NCBI GenBank assembly: GCA_026709935.1 | Contig: JAPOSC010000054.1 | Coordinates: 1 to 64,000 of the forward strand | Direction of reading: 5' to 3' | DNA length: 64,000 nucleotides | Source of the DNA: Thiotrichales bacterium | Lineage (GTDB): Bacteria > Pseudomonadota > Gammaproteobacteria > HK1 | In this document: piece after piece, positions 17,236 to 33,058 of the stretch | How positions within the stretch are numbered: the first letter of the stretch is position 1 | Layout of the letters: each line of letters starts with the position of its first letter | The notes under the pieces: generated by a model | What the model was told of the DNA's origin: nothing | Database searches by the model: none | Seen by the model: only the letters and a program-made list of their open reading frames with translations | Translations under genes and position numbers: made by a program

Positions 17236-18162
17236 ATGACCCCACCCCTTACCCACGAATCACGAGCCCTCCGCCCGGCATCGGAGCCGCACGCGGCCCC
17301 GGCAAGCGCCGGACTCCCGGATATCGATGACGCCACTGCGGAAGCGTTCCGGCGCGACGGCGTGGTCCATCTCCCTGGCGTCTTCGCCGACTGGGTCGAC
17401 GTGCTTCGCGCCGGCGTGGAGCGCAACATGGCGTCTCCCGGCCCGTACACCAGGGAGTACGAGCCGGAAGGCTCCGATGGCTACTTCTTCGGCGACTACT
17501 GCAACTGGGCCCGCATCCCCGAGTACCGGGAGTTCGTGCTCCGCTCCGGGGCGGCGGCGCTGGCCGCCCGGCTCATGGATTCCAGCACCGCGCGGTTCTT
17601 CCACGAGCACGTGCTGGTGAAGGAGCCGCGGACCGAGTCGCGCACCCCCTGGCACCACGACCTCCCCTACTACTGCATCGACGGAACGCAGACGGTGAGC
17701 TTCTGGACGCCGCTCGATGCGGTGCCGCGCGAGGTGTGCCTGGAACTCGTGGCGGGGTCCCACCGCTGGGGGAAGTCGTTCCTGCCGAGGAAGTTCGTCG
17801 GCGTCGACTACGAGCGCAAGGGCGAGGATCTGGACACCATTCCGGACATCGAAGCGCGCCGCGACGAGTTCGAGATCGCATCGTTCGACATGGCGCCGGG
17901 TGACGCCATCGCCTTTCACTTCCTCACCGTGCACGGCGCGCCCGGGAATGCATCGGCGTCGGCGCGGCGCCGAGCCTTCGCCCACCGCTGGGTGGGCGAC
18001 GACGTGCGCTTCAAGGTCCGCGGCGGCGAGGTCTCGCCCCCGTTCCCGGAGGTACACCAGCGACTTCGCGACGGCGATGCGCTGGACGACCCGGAGTTCC
18101 CGCTGGTGTGGGCGACGGCGGGGCAAGCCGCTCCGATGCTCGGCGAGCACCCCGAAGAGTGA
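17236..18162 (+). CDS. Phytanoyl-CoA dioxygenase (PhyH) family protein
   Basis: 308 residues of the Fe(II)/2-oxoglutarate-dependent PhyH group. The facial triad is visible: H140-x-D142 in TPWHHDLPYY and a distal His in LTVHGAPGN near 235, with the downstream RRRAFAHRW segment supplying the 2-oxoglutarate-binding Arg. LVAGSHRWGKSF matches the conserved core. Members hydroxylate fatty acyl-CoA or diverse small molecules; the substrate is not deducible. GGCGGAG lies about 9 bases before the ATG. A monocistronic gene between oxyR (divergent) and a phd/vapC pair. Confidence 0.87.
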   Translation: MTPPLTHESRALRPASEPHAAPASAGLPDIDDATAEAFRRDGVVHLPGVFADWVDVLRAGVERNMASPGPYTREYEPEGSDGYFFGDYCNWARIPEYREFVLRSGAAALAARLMDSSTARFFHEHVLVKEPRTESRTPWHHDLPYYCIDGTQTVSFWTPLDAVPREVCLELVAGSHRWGKSFLPRKFVGVDYERKGEDLDTIPDIEARRDEFEIASFDMAPGDAIAFHFLTVHGAPGNASASARRRAFAHRWVGDDVRFKVRGGEVSPPFPEVHQRLRDGDALDDPEFPLVWATAGQAAPMLGEHPEE

Positions 18163-18252
18163 TCGCGGAATGGATCAGGACCTGCGACCCGGCACAACAG
18201 GACGGCCCGCCGGAGGCGGAGGTTGTTGCCGGTCATGATAGTTCCGGATACG

Positions 18253-18272
18253 ATGTACATATCAATGTACAT
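18253..18272. promoter_or_regulatory. Candidate autoregulatory operator of phd/vapC
   Basis: Two identical 8-bp palindromes ATGTACAT (18253-18260 and 18265-18272) are spaced 12 bp centre to centre, slightly over one helical turn, and end 12 bp before the antitoxin start. Paired palindromes of this kind are the usual binding sites of Phd dimers. Confidence 0.6.
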
Positions 18273-18284
18273 GATGGAGCGACA

Positions 18285-18566
18285 ATGACGACGCAGCATT
18301 CGATTGCCGAGGCGCGGCAGAAACTTCCGACACTGGTCCGAAATGCGGAGAATGGCGCCGCAATAGAACTCACTCGCCGCGGCAGACCCGTCGCGGTACT
18401 TATCGGTCAACGCGAGTTCGTGCGGCTGACCTCGGGCGGAACACGGTTTTCCGAAGCCTGGCGCCGATTTGTCCAGAACGCGGATCTTGCAGAGCTGGCT
18501 CTCGATCCGGGCGAGCTGTTCCGGGAAGCGCGCCCGAAATACACCGGGCGCGATGTGCACCTGTAG
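18285..18566 (+). CDS. Phd/YefM-type antitoxin
   Basis: 93 residues; HSIAEARQKLPTLVRNAENG is the Phd fold and RRGRPVAVLIGQREFVRL the conserved strand and turn, then a tail predicted to wrap the toxin. The ATG at 18285 has GGAG 5-6 bases upstream (TGGAGCGACA). The toxin starts 3 bp after the stop, so the two form an operon. Two ATGTACAT palindromes just upstream are likely its own operator. Unlike the other two phd genes in this window, its toxin partner is complete. Confidence 0.88.
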   Translation: MTTQHSIAEARQKLPTLVRNAENGAAIELTRRGRPVAVLIGQREFVRLTSGGTRFSEAWRRFVQNADLAELALDPGELFREARPKYTGRDVHL

Positions 18567-18569
18567 CCG

Positions 18570-18980
18570 ATGAAGTATCTTCTGGACACGGACACTGTCT
18601 CCGAACCGCTGCGGCCTCGGCCGAGCGCCGGGATCATGCGGCGCCTGCAGGAAAACGAAGGTGAGATCGGAATCCCGGCGCCGGTGTGGCACGAGTTGCG
18701 ATTCGGATGCGCGAAGCTCGCACCATCTCGTAAACGCGAGCTGATCGAACGCTACATCGAGGAGGTAGTGCTGGAGAGCTTTCCGATTCTGGACTACGAC
18801 CGGAAGGCAGCGGACTGGCACGGCCGCGAGCGGGCTCGGCTGGTCGCCGCGGGCCGAACCCCACCGTTCGTCGATGGCCAGATCGCGGCGATTGCTCATG
18901 CCAACGGGCTGGTGCTGGTCACATCGAACACCGGTGACTTTCGGGAATTCACCGACCTGAGAATCGAAAGTTGGGTCTAA
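18570..18980 (+). CDS. vapC: VapC-type PIN-domain toxin (intact)
   Basis: 136 residues, full PIN length. The acidic active-site residues are in place: D6 (KYLLDTDTVSE), E42 (PVWHELRFG), D102 (FVDGQIAAIA) and D123 (SNTGDFREF). VapC toxins are Mg-dependent RNases that cut tRNA or rRNA when the antitoxin is degraded. The LDTDTVSE opening is characteristic of the FitB/VapC branch. It follows its antitoxin by 3 bp. Base composition is slightly lower in GC than surrounding metabolic genes, consistent with transfer but not proof. Confidence 0.9.
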   Translation: MKYLLDTDTVSEPLRPRPSAGIMRRLQENEGEIGIPAPVWHELRFGCAKLAPSRKRELIERYIEEVVLESFPILDYDRKAADWHGRERARLVAAGRTPPFVDGQIAAIAHANGLVLVTSNTGDFREFTDLRIESWV

Positions 18981-19136
18981 GCCGACCGCAGGAATCCTCG
19001 CGACGGGCGGACAGCGGAACAACGAGCAACGGCCGGGAAGGGAAGCCGCTACCGCGCCGCCATTCTCCGAAAGTGCGTGCGCACGAAGTCCGTGTACCCG
19101 TCGCGGGTCTCCACGATGTGGTCGCGCAGCACCGCG

Positions 19137-20120
19137 TTAGACGATGGTGTTGACCAGCGTCCCCTCGCCGCGCTGCAACCGGCGGATGTTCTCGAGGAGG
19201 ATGTCCAAGACATTGTCCTCGTACCGGCGGGTCTCACCGGCGGTGTGGGGCGTGATCAGCGCGTTCTCCAGGTCCCACAACGGGGAGTCGGGAGCGAGTG
19301 GTTCCTCCCGGGTGGTGTCGATGCCGGCGCCGGCAATGGCGCCGCGCTTCAGGGCGTCGATCAGATCCGACTCGTTGACGCAGCGCCCGCGGGCGACGTT
19401 GATCAGGTACGCATCCGACTTCATCCGCGCCAGCGCCCCCGCATCGACGAGATTCTCGGTCTGCGGCGTCAGCGGGCACGTGAGCACCACGACGTCCGCC
19501 TCGGCCAGCGATTCGAGAAACCGGTCGGGGGCGCGCACCTCGTTGGCCGAACCGTCGTGGCTGGCGACGTCGCGCTTGATGCCGACGACCCTCATGTCGA
19601 ACGCACGGGCGAGACGCGCGACCCGCGCGCCGATAGCGCCGAGCCCGTAGACAATCATGGTCTTGCCGGCCAGTTCCTCTTCGCGACGATCGAGATCGGA
19701 AATCATGCCGCGCCAGACGTGCTCGCGCTGTCGGTCGCGCCCGGTATGAACGTGACGCGCCAGTGCGAGCAGCAGCGCCATCGCATGGTCGCTCACCGCG
19801 TTGCGGTTGACGCCGCTGCCGTTGGCGAGCCGCACCCCGAGCACACCGAGCGCATCAAGGTCGAACTGGTCGTAGCCCGCCGCGCACACCTGGACTAACC
19901 GCAGGTTCGCGGCCCGGTCGAGCATCTCATCGGACCAGAGCCCGGACAGCACCAGCACGTGCCCCTCCGCGATGCGGGCGAGGGTGTCCTCCCGGCTCCA
20001 GGTCTGGAAGTGTGCGATCTCCGTCCCGCGCCGCGCGAACCGCTCCGCGAGACGATAGGCGACATGGGCGAAGTGGACGACGAGGGTGTCGTCGCCCGGC
20101 AGGAGGTCGGAATCCGGCAT
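19137..20120 (-). CDS. D-isomer-specific 2-hydroxyacid dehydrogenase
   Basis: 327 residues with the NAD-binding domain inserted in the catalytic domain: GxGxxG in VYGLGAIGARVARLA, and the catalytic Arg in NVARGRCVNESDL, Glu in TREEPLAPDSPLW and His in ITPHTAGET. It interconverts a D-2-hydroxyacid and a 2-oxoacid using NAD(P)H, in the manner of glyoxylate/hydroxypyruvate reductases. The substrate is unknown. It lies on the same strand after the Glp-type transporter operon, 120 bp downstream of its last gene, so it could help metabolise the imported compound. Confidence 0.88.
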   Translation of the reverse strand: MPDSDLLPGDDTLVVHFAHVAYRLAERFARRGTEIAHFQTWSREDTLARIAEGHVLVLSGLWSDEMLDRAANLRLVQVCAAGYDQFDLDALGVLGVRLANGSGVNRNAVSDHAMALLLALARHVHTGRDRQREHVWRGMISDLDRREEELAGKTMIVYGLGAIGARVARLARAFDMRVVGIKRDVASHDGSANEVRAPDRFLESLAEADVVVLTCPLTPQTENLVDAGALARMKSDAYLINVARGRCVNESDLIDALKRGAIAGAGIDTTREEPLAPDSPLWDLENALITPHTAGETRRYEDNVLDILLENIRRLQRGEGTLVNTIV

Positions 20121-20240
20121 CGAGCTACTCCCCGAATCGGCGAGGCCGTTGGGGCCGGGCCGGCGCGCGAATGTGGGTTCAGTCAGGATAGCAGAGCCAG
20201 GACGAGGCCGAGGGAGACCCCGACCGTACGCAGCGCCCCC

Positions 20241-20522
20241 CTATACCCATCGGAACACGGCGATTCCGTACACGACCGAGATGCCGAGGGCAGCCCACAC
20301 CGGAGACCCGATGAACCCGAGCCAGGCGAGGTGGATGAATGCGCTGCCGAGCAGGGTGATGAACAGACGGTCGCCGCGCGTGGTGTCGAGCCCGAGGATG
20401 CCGCGCCGCTCGCCGCCGCCGGGACTTCTGATCTCCCAGACGGTCATGCCGACCAGCGCGAGGGCGATGCCGATGAAGAACGCCGCCGTCGGCCAGGTCC
20501 ACGCCATCCAGGAAAGCGACAT
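20241..20522 (-). CDS. DUF2160 small integral membrane protein of a glycerol-type ABC transporter operon
   Basis: 93 residues with two or three membrane segments (PTAAFFIGIALALVGMTVWEI; LFITLLGSAFIHLAWLGFIG; PVWAALGISVVYGIAVFRW). DUF2160 proteins are found almost only with glycerol ABC transporters, in the place called glpU in the rhizobial glpSTPQUV system. The function is unknown, perhaps an accessory to the permease. It begins 1 bp after the stop of the second permease, so it is translationally linked to it and last in the operon. Confidence 0.8.
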   Translation of the reverse strand: MSLSWMAWTWPTAAFFIGIALALVGMTVWEIRSPGGGERRGILGLDTTRGDRLFITLLGSAFIHLAWLGFIGSPVWAALGISVVYGIAVFRWV

Positions 20523-20523
20523 G

Positions 20524-21324
20524 CTACACCCTTCCGAGCGCGAATCCCTTCGCGATGTAGTGGCGCACGAAGTAGATCACGAAGGCACCGGGGACGATGG
20601 TCAGGGTACCCGCCGCGGCCAGCAGCCCCAACTCGTAGCCCGCGGTGCTCGCGGTCCGGGTCATGGTGGCGGCGATCGGCTTGGCCGCCACCGAGGTGAG
20701 GTTCTTGGCGAGCAGCAGCTCGACCCACGAGAACATGAAGCAGAAGAAGGCGGTGACTCCGATGCCGGCCGTGATCGTGGGGATGAAGATCTTCACGAAG
20801 AACCTCGGGAACGAGTAGCCGTCGACGTAGGCGGTCTCGTCGAGCTCCTTGGGCACCGCCGACATGAATCCCTCCAGGATCCACACCGCGAGCGGGATGT
20901 TGAACAGGCAGTGCGCGAGCGCGACCGCGATGTGGGTGTCGAAGAGATTCATCGCGGAGTAGAGCTGGAAGAAGGGCAGCGCGAACACCGCGGGCGGTGC
21001 CATCCGGTTGGTGAGCAGCCAGAAGAACAGGTGCTTGTCACCGAGGAACTGGTAGCGCGAGAACGCGTAGGCGGCCGGAAGCGCCGCGGTCACCGAGATC
21101 ACGGTGTTGATGACCACGTAGGTCAGCGAGTTGATGTAACCGGTGTACCAGGTCGAGTCGGTGAAGATCTTCTTGTAGTTCTCCAGCGTGAAGTCCTGCG
21201 GCCACAGCGAGAACGCCCCCAGGATCTCGTTGGTGGTCTTGAACGACATGTTCAGCAGCCAGTAGATCGGCAGCATCAGGAACACGATGTAGAGCAGGGG
21301 CGCTACCCACTTGAACGACCGCAT
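20524..21324 (-). CDS. glpQ: Carbohydrate (glycerol-type) ABC transporter permease, GlpQ-like
   Basis: 266 residues, MalG-type CUT1 permease with six membrane spans. The EAA-type cytoplasmic loop that contacts the ATPase is visible as AVPKELDETAYVDGYSFPRF near residues 155-175. YIVFLMLPIYWLLNMSFKTT forms the first span. It begins 3 bp after the GlpP stop. Together with GlpP it forms the translocation pore. Confidence 0.88.
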   Translation of the reverse strand: MRSFKWVAPLLYIVFLMLPIYWLLNMSFKTTNEILGAFSLWPQDFTLENYKKIFTDSTWYTGYINSLTYVVINTVISVTAALPAAYAFSRYQFLGDKHLFFWLLTNRMAPPAVFALPFFQLYSAMNLFDTHIAVALAHCLFNIPLAVWILEGFMSAVPKELDETAYVDGYSFPRFFVKIFIPTITAGIGVTAFFCFMFSWVELLLAKNLTSVAAKPIAATMTRTASTAGYELGLLAAAGTLTIVPGAFVIYFVRHYIAKGFALGRV

Positions 21325-21327
21325 GGC

Positions 21328-23348
<2,021 letters not shown>

Positions 23349-23391
23349 GGGTCGTTTCGCCGTTCCTGAAATCCCCGGACGACCTCGCGCC

Positions 23392-24459
23392 TCAGGGCGC
23401 GAGCAACGCTCCGTCCTCGCCGAAGTACAGGAAACGCTCGATCTGGAGGTACATCGGTTCGACCTCCCCCACCGCCACCGCGTGCACGCCGTGGGACTGC
23501 GACACCCAGCCGTGCCCGCCGACCTCGACGTGGACGATGCTCTCGGAGCCGGAAAGTTCGGCGAGCAGCACCTTCGCCTCGACCTTCAGGGCGTTCTCGG
23601 TGACCGGCGACGGGGTGATGTGGTAGGGACGGAACCCCAACGTGTAGCGCCCTTCGCGCAGATCGGCGGCGGGGCCGACGGCCGGCCAGGCCACCGCGTC
23701 ATCGAGGCGGATGGCGCCGTCGCGCTTGGTGACGGCAGCGGTGTTGAGTGGCGGATCCGCGAAGACCTGGGCGCTCACCAGATCCTTCGGCCGGCGGTAT
23801 ACCTCGGGCGTCGGCCCGAACTGCGTCACCCGGCCCTGGTGCAGGGTGGCGGTGTATCCGCCGAGAAGCAACGCCTCCTGCGGCTCGCTGGTCGCGTACA
23901 CGATGATCGCGCCCTTCTCCTCGAGAATGCCGGGCAACTCCTCGCGCAGCTCCTCGCGGAGCTTGTAGTCGAGATTGGCGAGCGGCTCGTCGAGCAGCAC
24001 GAGGTCGGAATCCTTCACGAGCGCCCGCGCGATCGCGGTGCGCTGCTGCTGTCCGCCGGACAGCTCTTCCGGGCGCCGGTTCAGCATCGGCCCGAGATCG
24101 AGCAGGTCCGCGGCGCCGGCGACGCGCCGCTCGATCTCGGACGCGGACACCCCGGCCACCCGCAGCGGCGACGCGATGTTCTCGAACACGGTCATGTGCG
24201 GGTAGTTGATGAACTGCTGGTAGACCATCGAAACGTTGCGCTTTCGCACCGGAACCCCGGTGACGTCCTCGCCACGGAACCGCACCCGGCCGGAGGTCGG
24301 CTTCTCGAGCCCCGCCATGAGGCGCATCAGCGTCGTCTTTCCCGACAGCGTGGTTCCGAGCAGGATGTTGAGCACCCCTTCGCTCAGCATCAGGTCGGTG
24401 GGATGGATGTGGGTTTCGGCCCCCGCCCGCTTCACGACCTCCCGGAGCTCGATGGACAT
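23392..24459 (-). CDS. glpS: ABC transporter ATP-binding protein, GlpS-like, with altered H-loop
   Basis: 355 residues. Walker A is GTTLSGKTT (about 35-43), the Q-loop VYQQF, the signature a normal LSGGQQQR (about 136-143), and Walker B VLLDEP. The switch region reads YATSEPQEAL where THDQxEA is expected, so the catalytic His is replaced by Ser. With the GlpT-like partner this leaves one consensus and one degenerate ATP site. The chosen start is the ATG at 24457-24459 (MSIELREVVK); the upstream extension shows no homology. Lies between the binding protein and GlpT genes. Confidence 0.88.
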   Translation of the reverse strand: MSIELREVVKRAGAETHIHPTDLMLSEGVLNILLGTTLSGKTTLMRLMAGLEKPTSGRVRFRGEDVTGVPVRKRNVSMVYQQFINYPHMTVFENIASPLRVAGVSASEIERRVAGAADLLDLGPMLNRRPEELSGGQQQRTAIARALVKDSDLVLLDEPLANLDYKLREELREELPGILEEKGAIIVYATSEPQEALLLGGYTATLHQGRVTQFGPTPEVYRRPKDLVSAQVFADPPLNTAAVTKRDGAIRLDDAVAWPAVGPAADLREGRYTLGFRPYHITPSPVTENALKVEAKVLLAELSGSESIVHVEVGGHGWVSQSHGVHAVAVGEVEPMYLQIERFLYFGEDGALLAP

Positions 24460-24574
24460 CGCCTCACTCTCCCGGACGCGCCGCGGTGCGGCGGGAACCC
24501 GTGACCGGACTCCCGCCGCCCCGCGCACATGACAAACCGGAGCGACAAACCAGGACGACGAATCAGGACGTCAC

Positions 24575-26311
<1,737 letters not shown>

Positions 26312-26617
26312 TCTTGTCCCTCTGTGTCCGGTGATCCGGCCGGCAAATGCTAACACGCACGGCATTGCGAGCACTGCGCAACATCACCGTTCGACCACTC
26401 CTCAAAACTTTCGGGCGCCAGCTTCGGAGGCGGTGCGCGGCACCAGAGCCTTGACCAGATTCATCATCTCGCAGCACGCCGACGGGCGCTCCCTCGCGCA
26501 TCACGACATCACCGATCCACTGCGACCGGACATTGGTATTCCAGATGGCCAGCCCACTCGTGCGGCACCGAATCGCATCAAGTACCATCGTCCTTGCGAT
26601 TGCCGATCGAGAGCACC
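26312..26617. other. Divergent intergenic region (306 bp) between glpV and the RuBisCO-like gene
   Basis: It must hold both promoters. No repeat or strong palindrome was recognised. A short minus-strand frame ending at about 26402 (MMNLVKALVPRTASEAGARKF) looks like a C-terminal end, possibly of a lost regulator, but has no recognisable family. Confidence 0.4.
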
Positions 26618-28210
26618 ATGTCCACACCGGCCAGGACGACCCCCCACCGAATCGTCGCCACCTACGATCTCCACCCCACCGATACCGCTGCGGACACCCT
26701 CGCCGCCGCTATCGCCCTGGAGCAGTCGGTGGAGGTGCCGCAGTCGCTGGTGGACGCAGTCGGCCTGCCGCCGGGGGTGGTGGGAGAGGTCGAAGAAGTC
26801 GATGTCGGCGCCGGCGCAGGCGGCGCCGCACGCGCCCGGCTGAGCTACGACCCGTCGGTAGTGGAGGCGGGCGGCGTGCCGGCCCTCCTCAACCTCGTGT
26901 TCGGCAACGTCTCGATGATGCCCGGGGTGCGGCTCGTCGATCTCTCGTTCCCCGAACATGTGCTCGCCGGGTTCGACGGCCCTCGACACGGCGTGGCCGG
27001 CGTGCGTGCGCTCGTCGGCGTGCACGGCCGCCCGCTCCTCGCCACCGCGCTCAAGCCGCGGGGGGTTTCCGTCGATCGGCTCGCGGAGATGGCGGGCGCC
27101 TTCGCGCGCGGCGGGGGCGACATCGTCAAGGACGACCAGAACCTCATCGACGGATTCGAGACGTTCAAGGACCGGGTGCGGCGGTGCGCGGACGCGGTGG
27201 ACGATGCGAACCAGCGCACCGGGCGGCGGTGCCTGTACCTCCCCCACGTCACCGGCCCCCTGCCCGCGCTCGAGCGCCGGTTCGAGTACGTGGCGCGGCT
27301 CGGGCTCCCCGGGGTTCTCGCCGCCCCCTTCATCGCCGGATTCGGCATCAACCGGTCGCTCGCCCGCGACCACGATCTTGTGCTCATGGCGCACCCGACC
27401 TTCGCCGGAGGCCACTTCATCTCCCGGCGCGAGGGCATCGACCACGGGCTCGTGTTCGGAACCCTGCTGCGAATCGCGGGCGCGGACATCTCGATCTTCC
27501 CCAACGCCGGGGGCCGGTTCGAGCTCGCCCGCGAGGACTGCGCGGACATCGCGGATCGGCTTGGCGCACCGCTCGGCCCGATGCGGCCCGCCTGGCCGTG
27601 TCCGGCCGGCGGAATGAGCCTCGCGCACCTTCCCCGGATGTGCGCCGACTACGGTCACGATGCGGTGCTTCTGATCGGCGGCGCGCTCATCGGACACGGG
27701 GAAGACCTCGAATCGAGCACCCGCACGTTTTTGGATGTCATCCGCGCCGAGTCGAACGAACGCCTGGAGCCGCCGCAGCCGCAGCGCGAGCCGGCGCTCG
27801 ATGCCGAGGCGCCGCGGGTGCTGAAGCACCGTCCCGAGTTCGAATGGACCGATCGCCCGAGCTCCGCCTACAAGGACGCGCGCAATCTCGCCGACGCCCT
27901 GGCCTTCAAGGGGGTGCGCCGCGTCGAGCTGGTCGGTAGGTTCGGCGAGCGCTCGTCCACCGACCTGCGCTACTTCGAGATCGAGCCCGGCGGGTACTCC
28001 AGCCTGGAGAAGCACGTGCACACGCACATCGTGATCGGCGCGCGCGGCCACGGAGTCCTGGTGCTGGGAGGCCGGCGCGAGACCCTGGGGCCGATGGACG
28101 TCGCCTGCATCGGCCCCCTGGAGGCGCACCAGTTGCGCAACGAGTCGTCCGAGCCGTTCGGGTTCTTCTGCGTCGTCGACCACGACCGGGACCGACCTTC
28201 GGCTCCATAA
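26618..28210 (+). CDS. RuBisCO-like protein fused to a C-terminal cupin domain
   Basis: 530 residues. Residues 8-375 follow the RuBisCO large-subunit plan: ATALKPRGVS (K146, equivalent to K175), GGGDIVKDDQ (K171 as the carbamylatable lysine, D173, but Q174 where RuBisCO has Glu204), MAHPTFAGGH (H259) and LLIGGALIGHG (glycine loop). A linker leads to a cupin at about 450-525 with the metal-binding KHVHTH (H466, H468) and GPLEAHQLRN (H504). RuBisCO-like proteins are enolases, isomerases or decarboxylases, not CO2 fixers. It is divergent from the Glp-type transporter. The fusion is unusual; the reaction is unknown. Confidence 0.85.
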   Translation: MSTPARTTPHRIVATYDLHPTDTAADTLAAAIALEQSVEVPQSLVDAVGLPPGVVGEVEEVDVGAGAGGAARARLSYDPSVVEAGGVPALLNLVFGNVSMMPGVRLVDLSFPEHVLAGFDGPRHGVAGVRALVGVHGRPLLATALKPRGVSVDRLAEMAGAFARGGGDIVKDDQNLIDGFETFKDRVRRCADAVDDANQRTGRRCLYLPHVTGPLPALERRFEYVARLGLPGVLAAPFIAGFGINRSLARDHDLVLMAHPTFAGGHFISRREGIDHGLVFGTLLRIAGADISIFPNAGGRFELAREDCADIADRLGAPLGPMRPAWPCPAGGMSLAHLPRMCADYGHDAVLLIGGALIGHGEDLESSTRTFLDVIRAESNERLEPPQPQREPALDAEAPRVLKHRPEFEWTDRPSSAYKDARNLADALAFKGVRRVELVGRFGERSSTDLRYFEIEPGGYSSLEKHVHTHIVIGARGHGVLVLGGRRETLGPMDVACIGPLEAHQLRNESSEPFGFFCVVDHDRDRPSAP

Positions 28211-28432
28211 AGACCCTGGCCATCCTGGCCATCTTGGCCGAAGTCGCTCCACCGGCTCATCGGCACCACCATCGGGGGCATCGCGGGAGCGACCTCGGCC
28301 TCGTCGAGAACGCGGCCGGGCCTGCGGTATTCTTCCGAGGTGAAAAACCGCGCGCGGCGCATCTCCTTCCTGCATCAACGCCGCCGCGCAAGCGGCTATC
28401 ATCCACAGATCTTTGCCCAGGGAGAGATAGTG

Positions 28433-28645
28433 ATGTTCGAACTGCTTCGCTCCAGCACCTTGCGCCAACTTCTCGCGCGGCAGGCGCCCGCGCTCGTCAT
28501 TTCGCTCGTGGTGGCGGAGCTGTTCTACAAGTTCGGCAGCTTCACACTGGAGTGCCTCGGCTTTCTCGCTACCTGGTTCGTGCTCGATGCATTCCTGGCG
28601 TTCATCGCGCGCATCCTCGCCAAACCGGCGACGGACAGCGCATGA
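28433..28645 (+). CDS. Small two-span membrane protein, unrecognised
   Basis: 70 residues, MFELLRSSTLRQLLARQAPA then two hydrophobic segments (LVISLVVAELFYKFGS; CLGFLATWFVLDAFLAFIA) and a short charged tail. GGAGAG lies 7 bases before the ATG at 28433, better than the upstream in-frame ATG at 28340. The short sequence gives no family. It stands alone, followed by a copy of repeat A. Confidence 0.55.
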   Translation: MFELLRSSTLRQLLARQAPALVISLVVAELFYKFGSFTLECLGFLATWFVLDAFLAFIARILAKPATDSA

Positions 28646-28680
28646 CCGATACCCGGCCGGCCGCCTGAACGTCGCCTCTT

Positions 28681-28786
28681 CGGACTCTGGCCAAAACAAC
28701 TTTTCCGTTCGATGCGCCTGCACCTCCGGTCTGAAAGAGGACTGGAGCAGATGAGGTGGAAAATTGATTTCGGTCAGGATCCTCAG
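28681..28786 (-). repeat. Interspersed repeat A, copy 4
   Basis: The minus strand reads GAGGATCCTGACCGAAATCA at one end and GTTGTTTTGGCCAGAGTCC at the other. This copy shows the terminal inverted repeat most clearly. It lies between the small membrane protein and the BNR-repeat gene. Confidence 0.75.
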
Positions 28787-28925
28787 GGCTTGACGCCCCG
28801 AGCCACACGAGGCGGGCGGCGACCGCCCCGGCTCCGGGTCCGCCCGGCGAAGACTCCCCGCCGATGCGTCACCCGACCACGCTCCCGCCGTGCCTCGCCC
28901 GGCGACCGCTACCGGAGATCCTTCG

Positions 28926-32534
<3,609 letters not shown>

Positions 32535-32558
32535 CCGAACCGGAACTCCAGCGCGCGG

Positions 32559-32960
32559 TCAGAGTTCGCGCGAGGCCGTCTCGATCAGCTCGACCTTGTA
32601 ACCATCGGGGTCCTGCACGAACGCGATGACCGTGTTTCCGCCCTTGACCGGGCCCGGTTCGCGCGTGACGTTGCCGCCTGCGGCCCGGATTCGCTCACAG
32701 GTCTCGGCGACGCTGTCCACCCCGAGCGCGATGTGCCCGTACGCGGTGCCGAGGTCGTACTCCGACTCTCCGTAGTTGTAGGTCAGCTCCAGTTCCGCCT
32801 CGCCGTTCCGGTTGCCGCCGCCGAAGCCGACGAAAGCGAGGGTGTACTTCTGATCCGGGCGATCGGTGGTGCGCAACAGCTCCATGCCAACCGTCTTCGT
32901 GTAGAAGTCGATGGAGCGCTGCAGGTCACCCACCCGGAGCATCGTGTGCAGAAACTGCAT
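32559..32960 (-). CDS. gloA: Lactoylglutathione lyase (glyoxalase I)
   Basis: 133 residues, full GloA length. The four metal ligands are placed as in E. coli GloA: H5 (FLHTMLRV), E56 (GEAELELT), H76 (AYGHIALGV) and E124 (DGYKVELIE). It isomerises the methylglyoxal-glutathione hemithioacetal to S-lactoylglutathione in the cytosol. This also indicates that the organism uses glutathione. It converges on the BNR gene with 24 bp between stops. The start is the ATG at 32958-32960; the frame upstream (a further 177 residues) has no homology. Confidence 0.93.
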   Translation of the reverse strand: MQFLHTMLRVGDLQRSIDFYTKTVGMELLRTTDRPDQKYTLAFVGFGGGNRNGEAELELTYNYGESEYDLGTAYGHIALGVDSVAETCERIRAAGGNVTREPGPVKGGNTVIAFVQDPDGYKVELIETASREL

Positions 32961-33058
32961 GGTCGTTCTCCCGTGATGAAGACACGGCAGAATAGGCCAA
33001 CCGAGACGCTGATCGCCAGCCTCGGACACCGCTCGCGACAGGCTCCCGGCGATGCCCG

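Noticed and set aside
19049-19136. Possible C-terminal gene fragment (LRDHIVETRDGYTDFVRTHFRRMAAR) after the 2-hydroxyacid dehydrogenase
   Set aside because: It looks like protein sequence but is in another frame from the dehydrogenase and matches nothing I recognise; too short to support.
26400-26520. Remnant of a regulator gene between glpV and the RuBisCO-like gene
   Set aside because: Short protein-like minus-strand stretches exist in two frames, but no family can be named and no start or ribosome site is clear.
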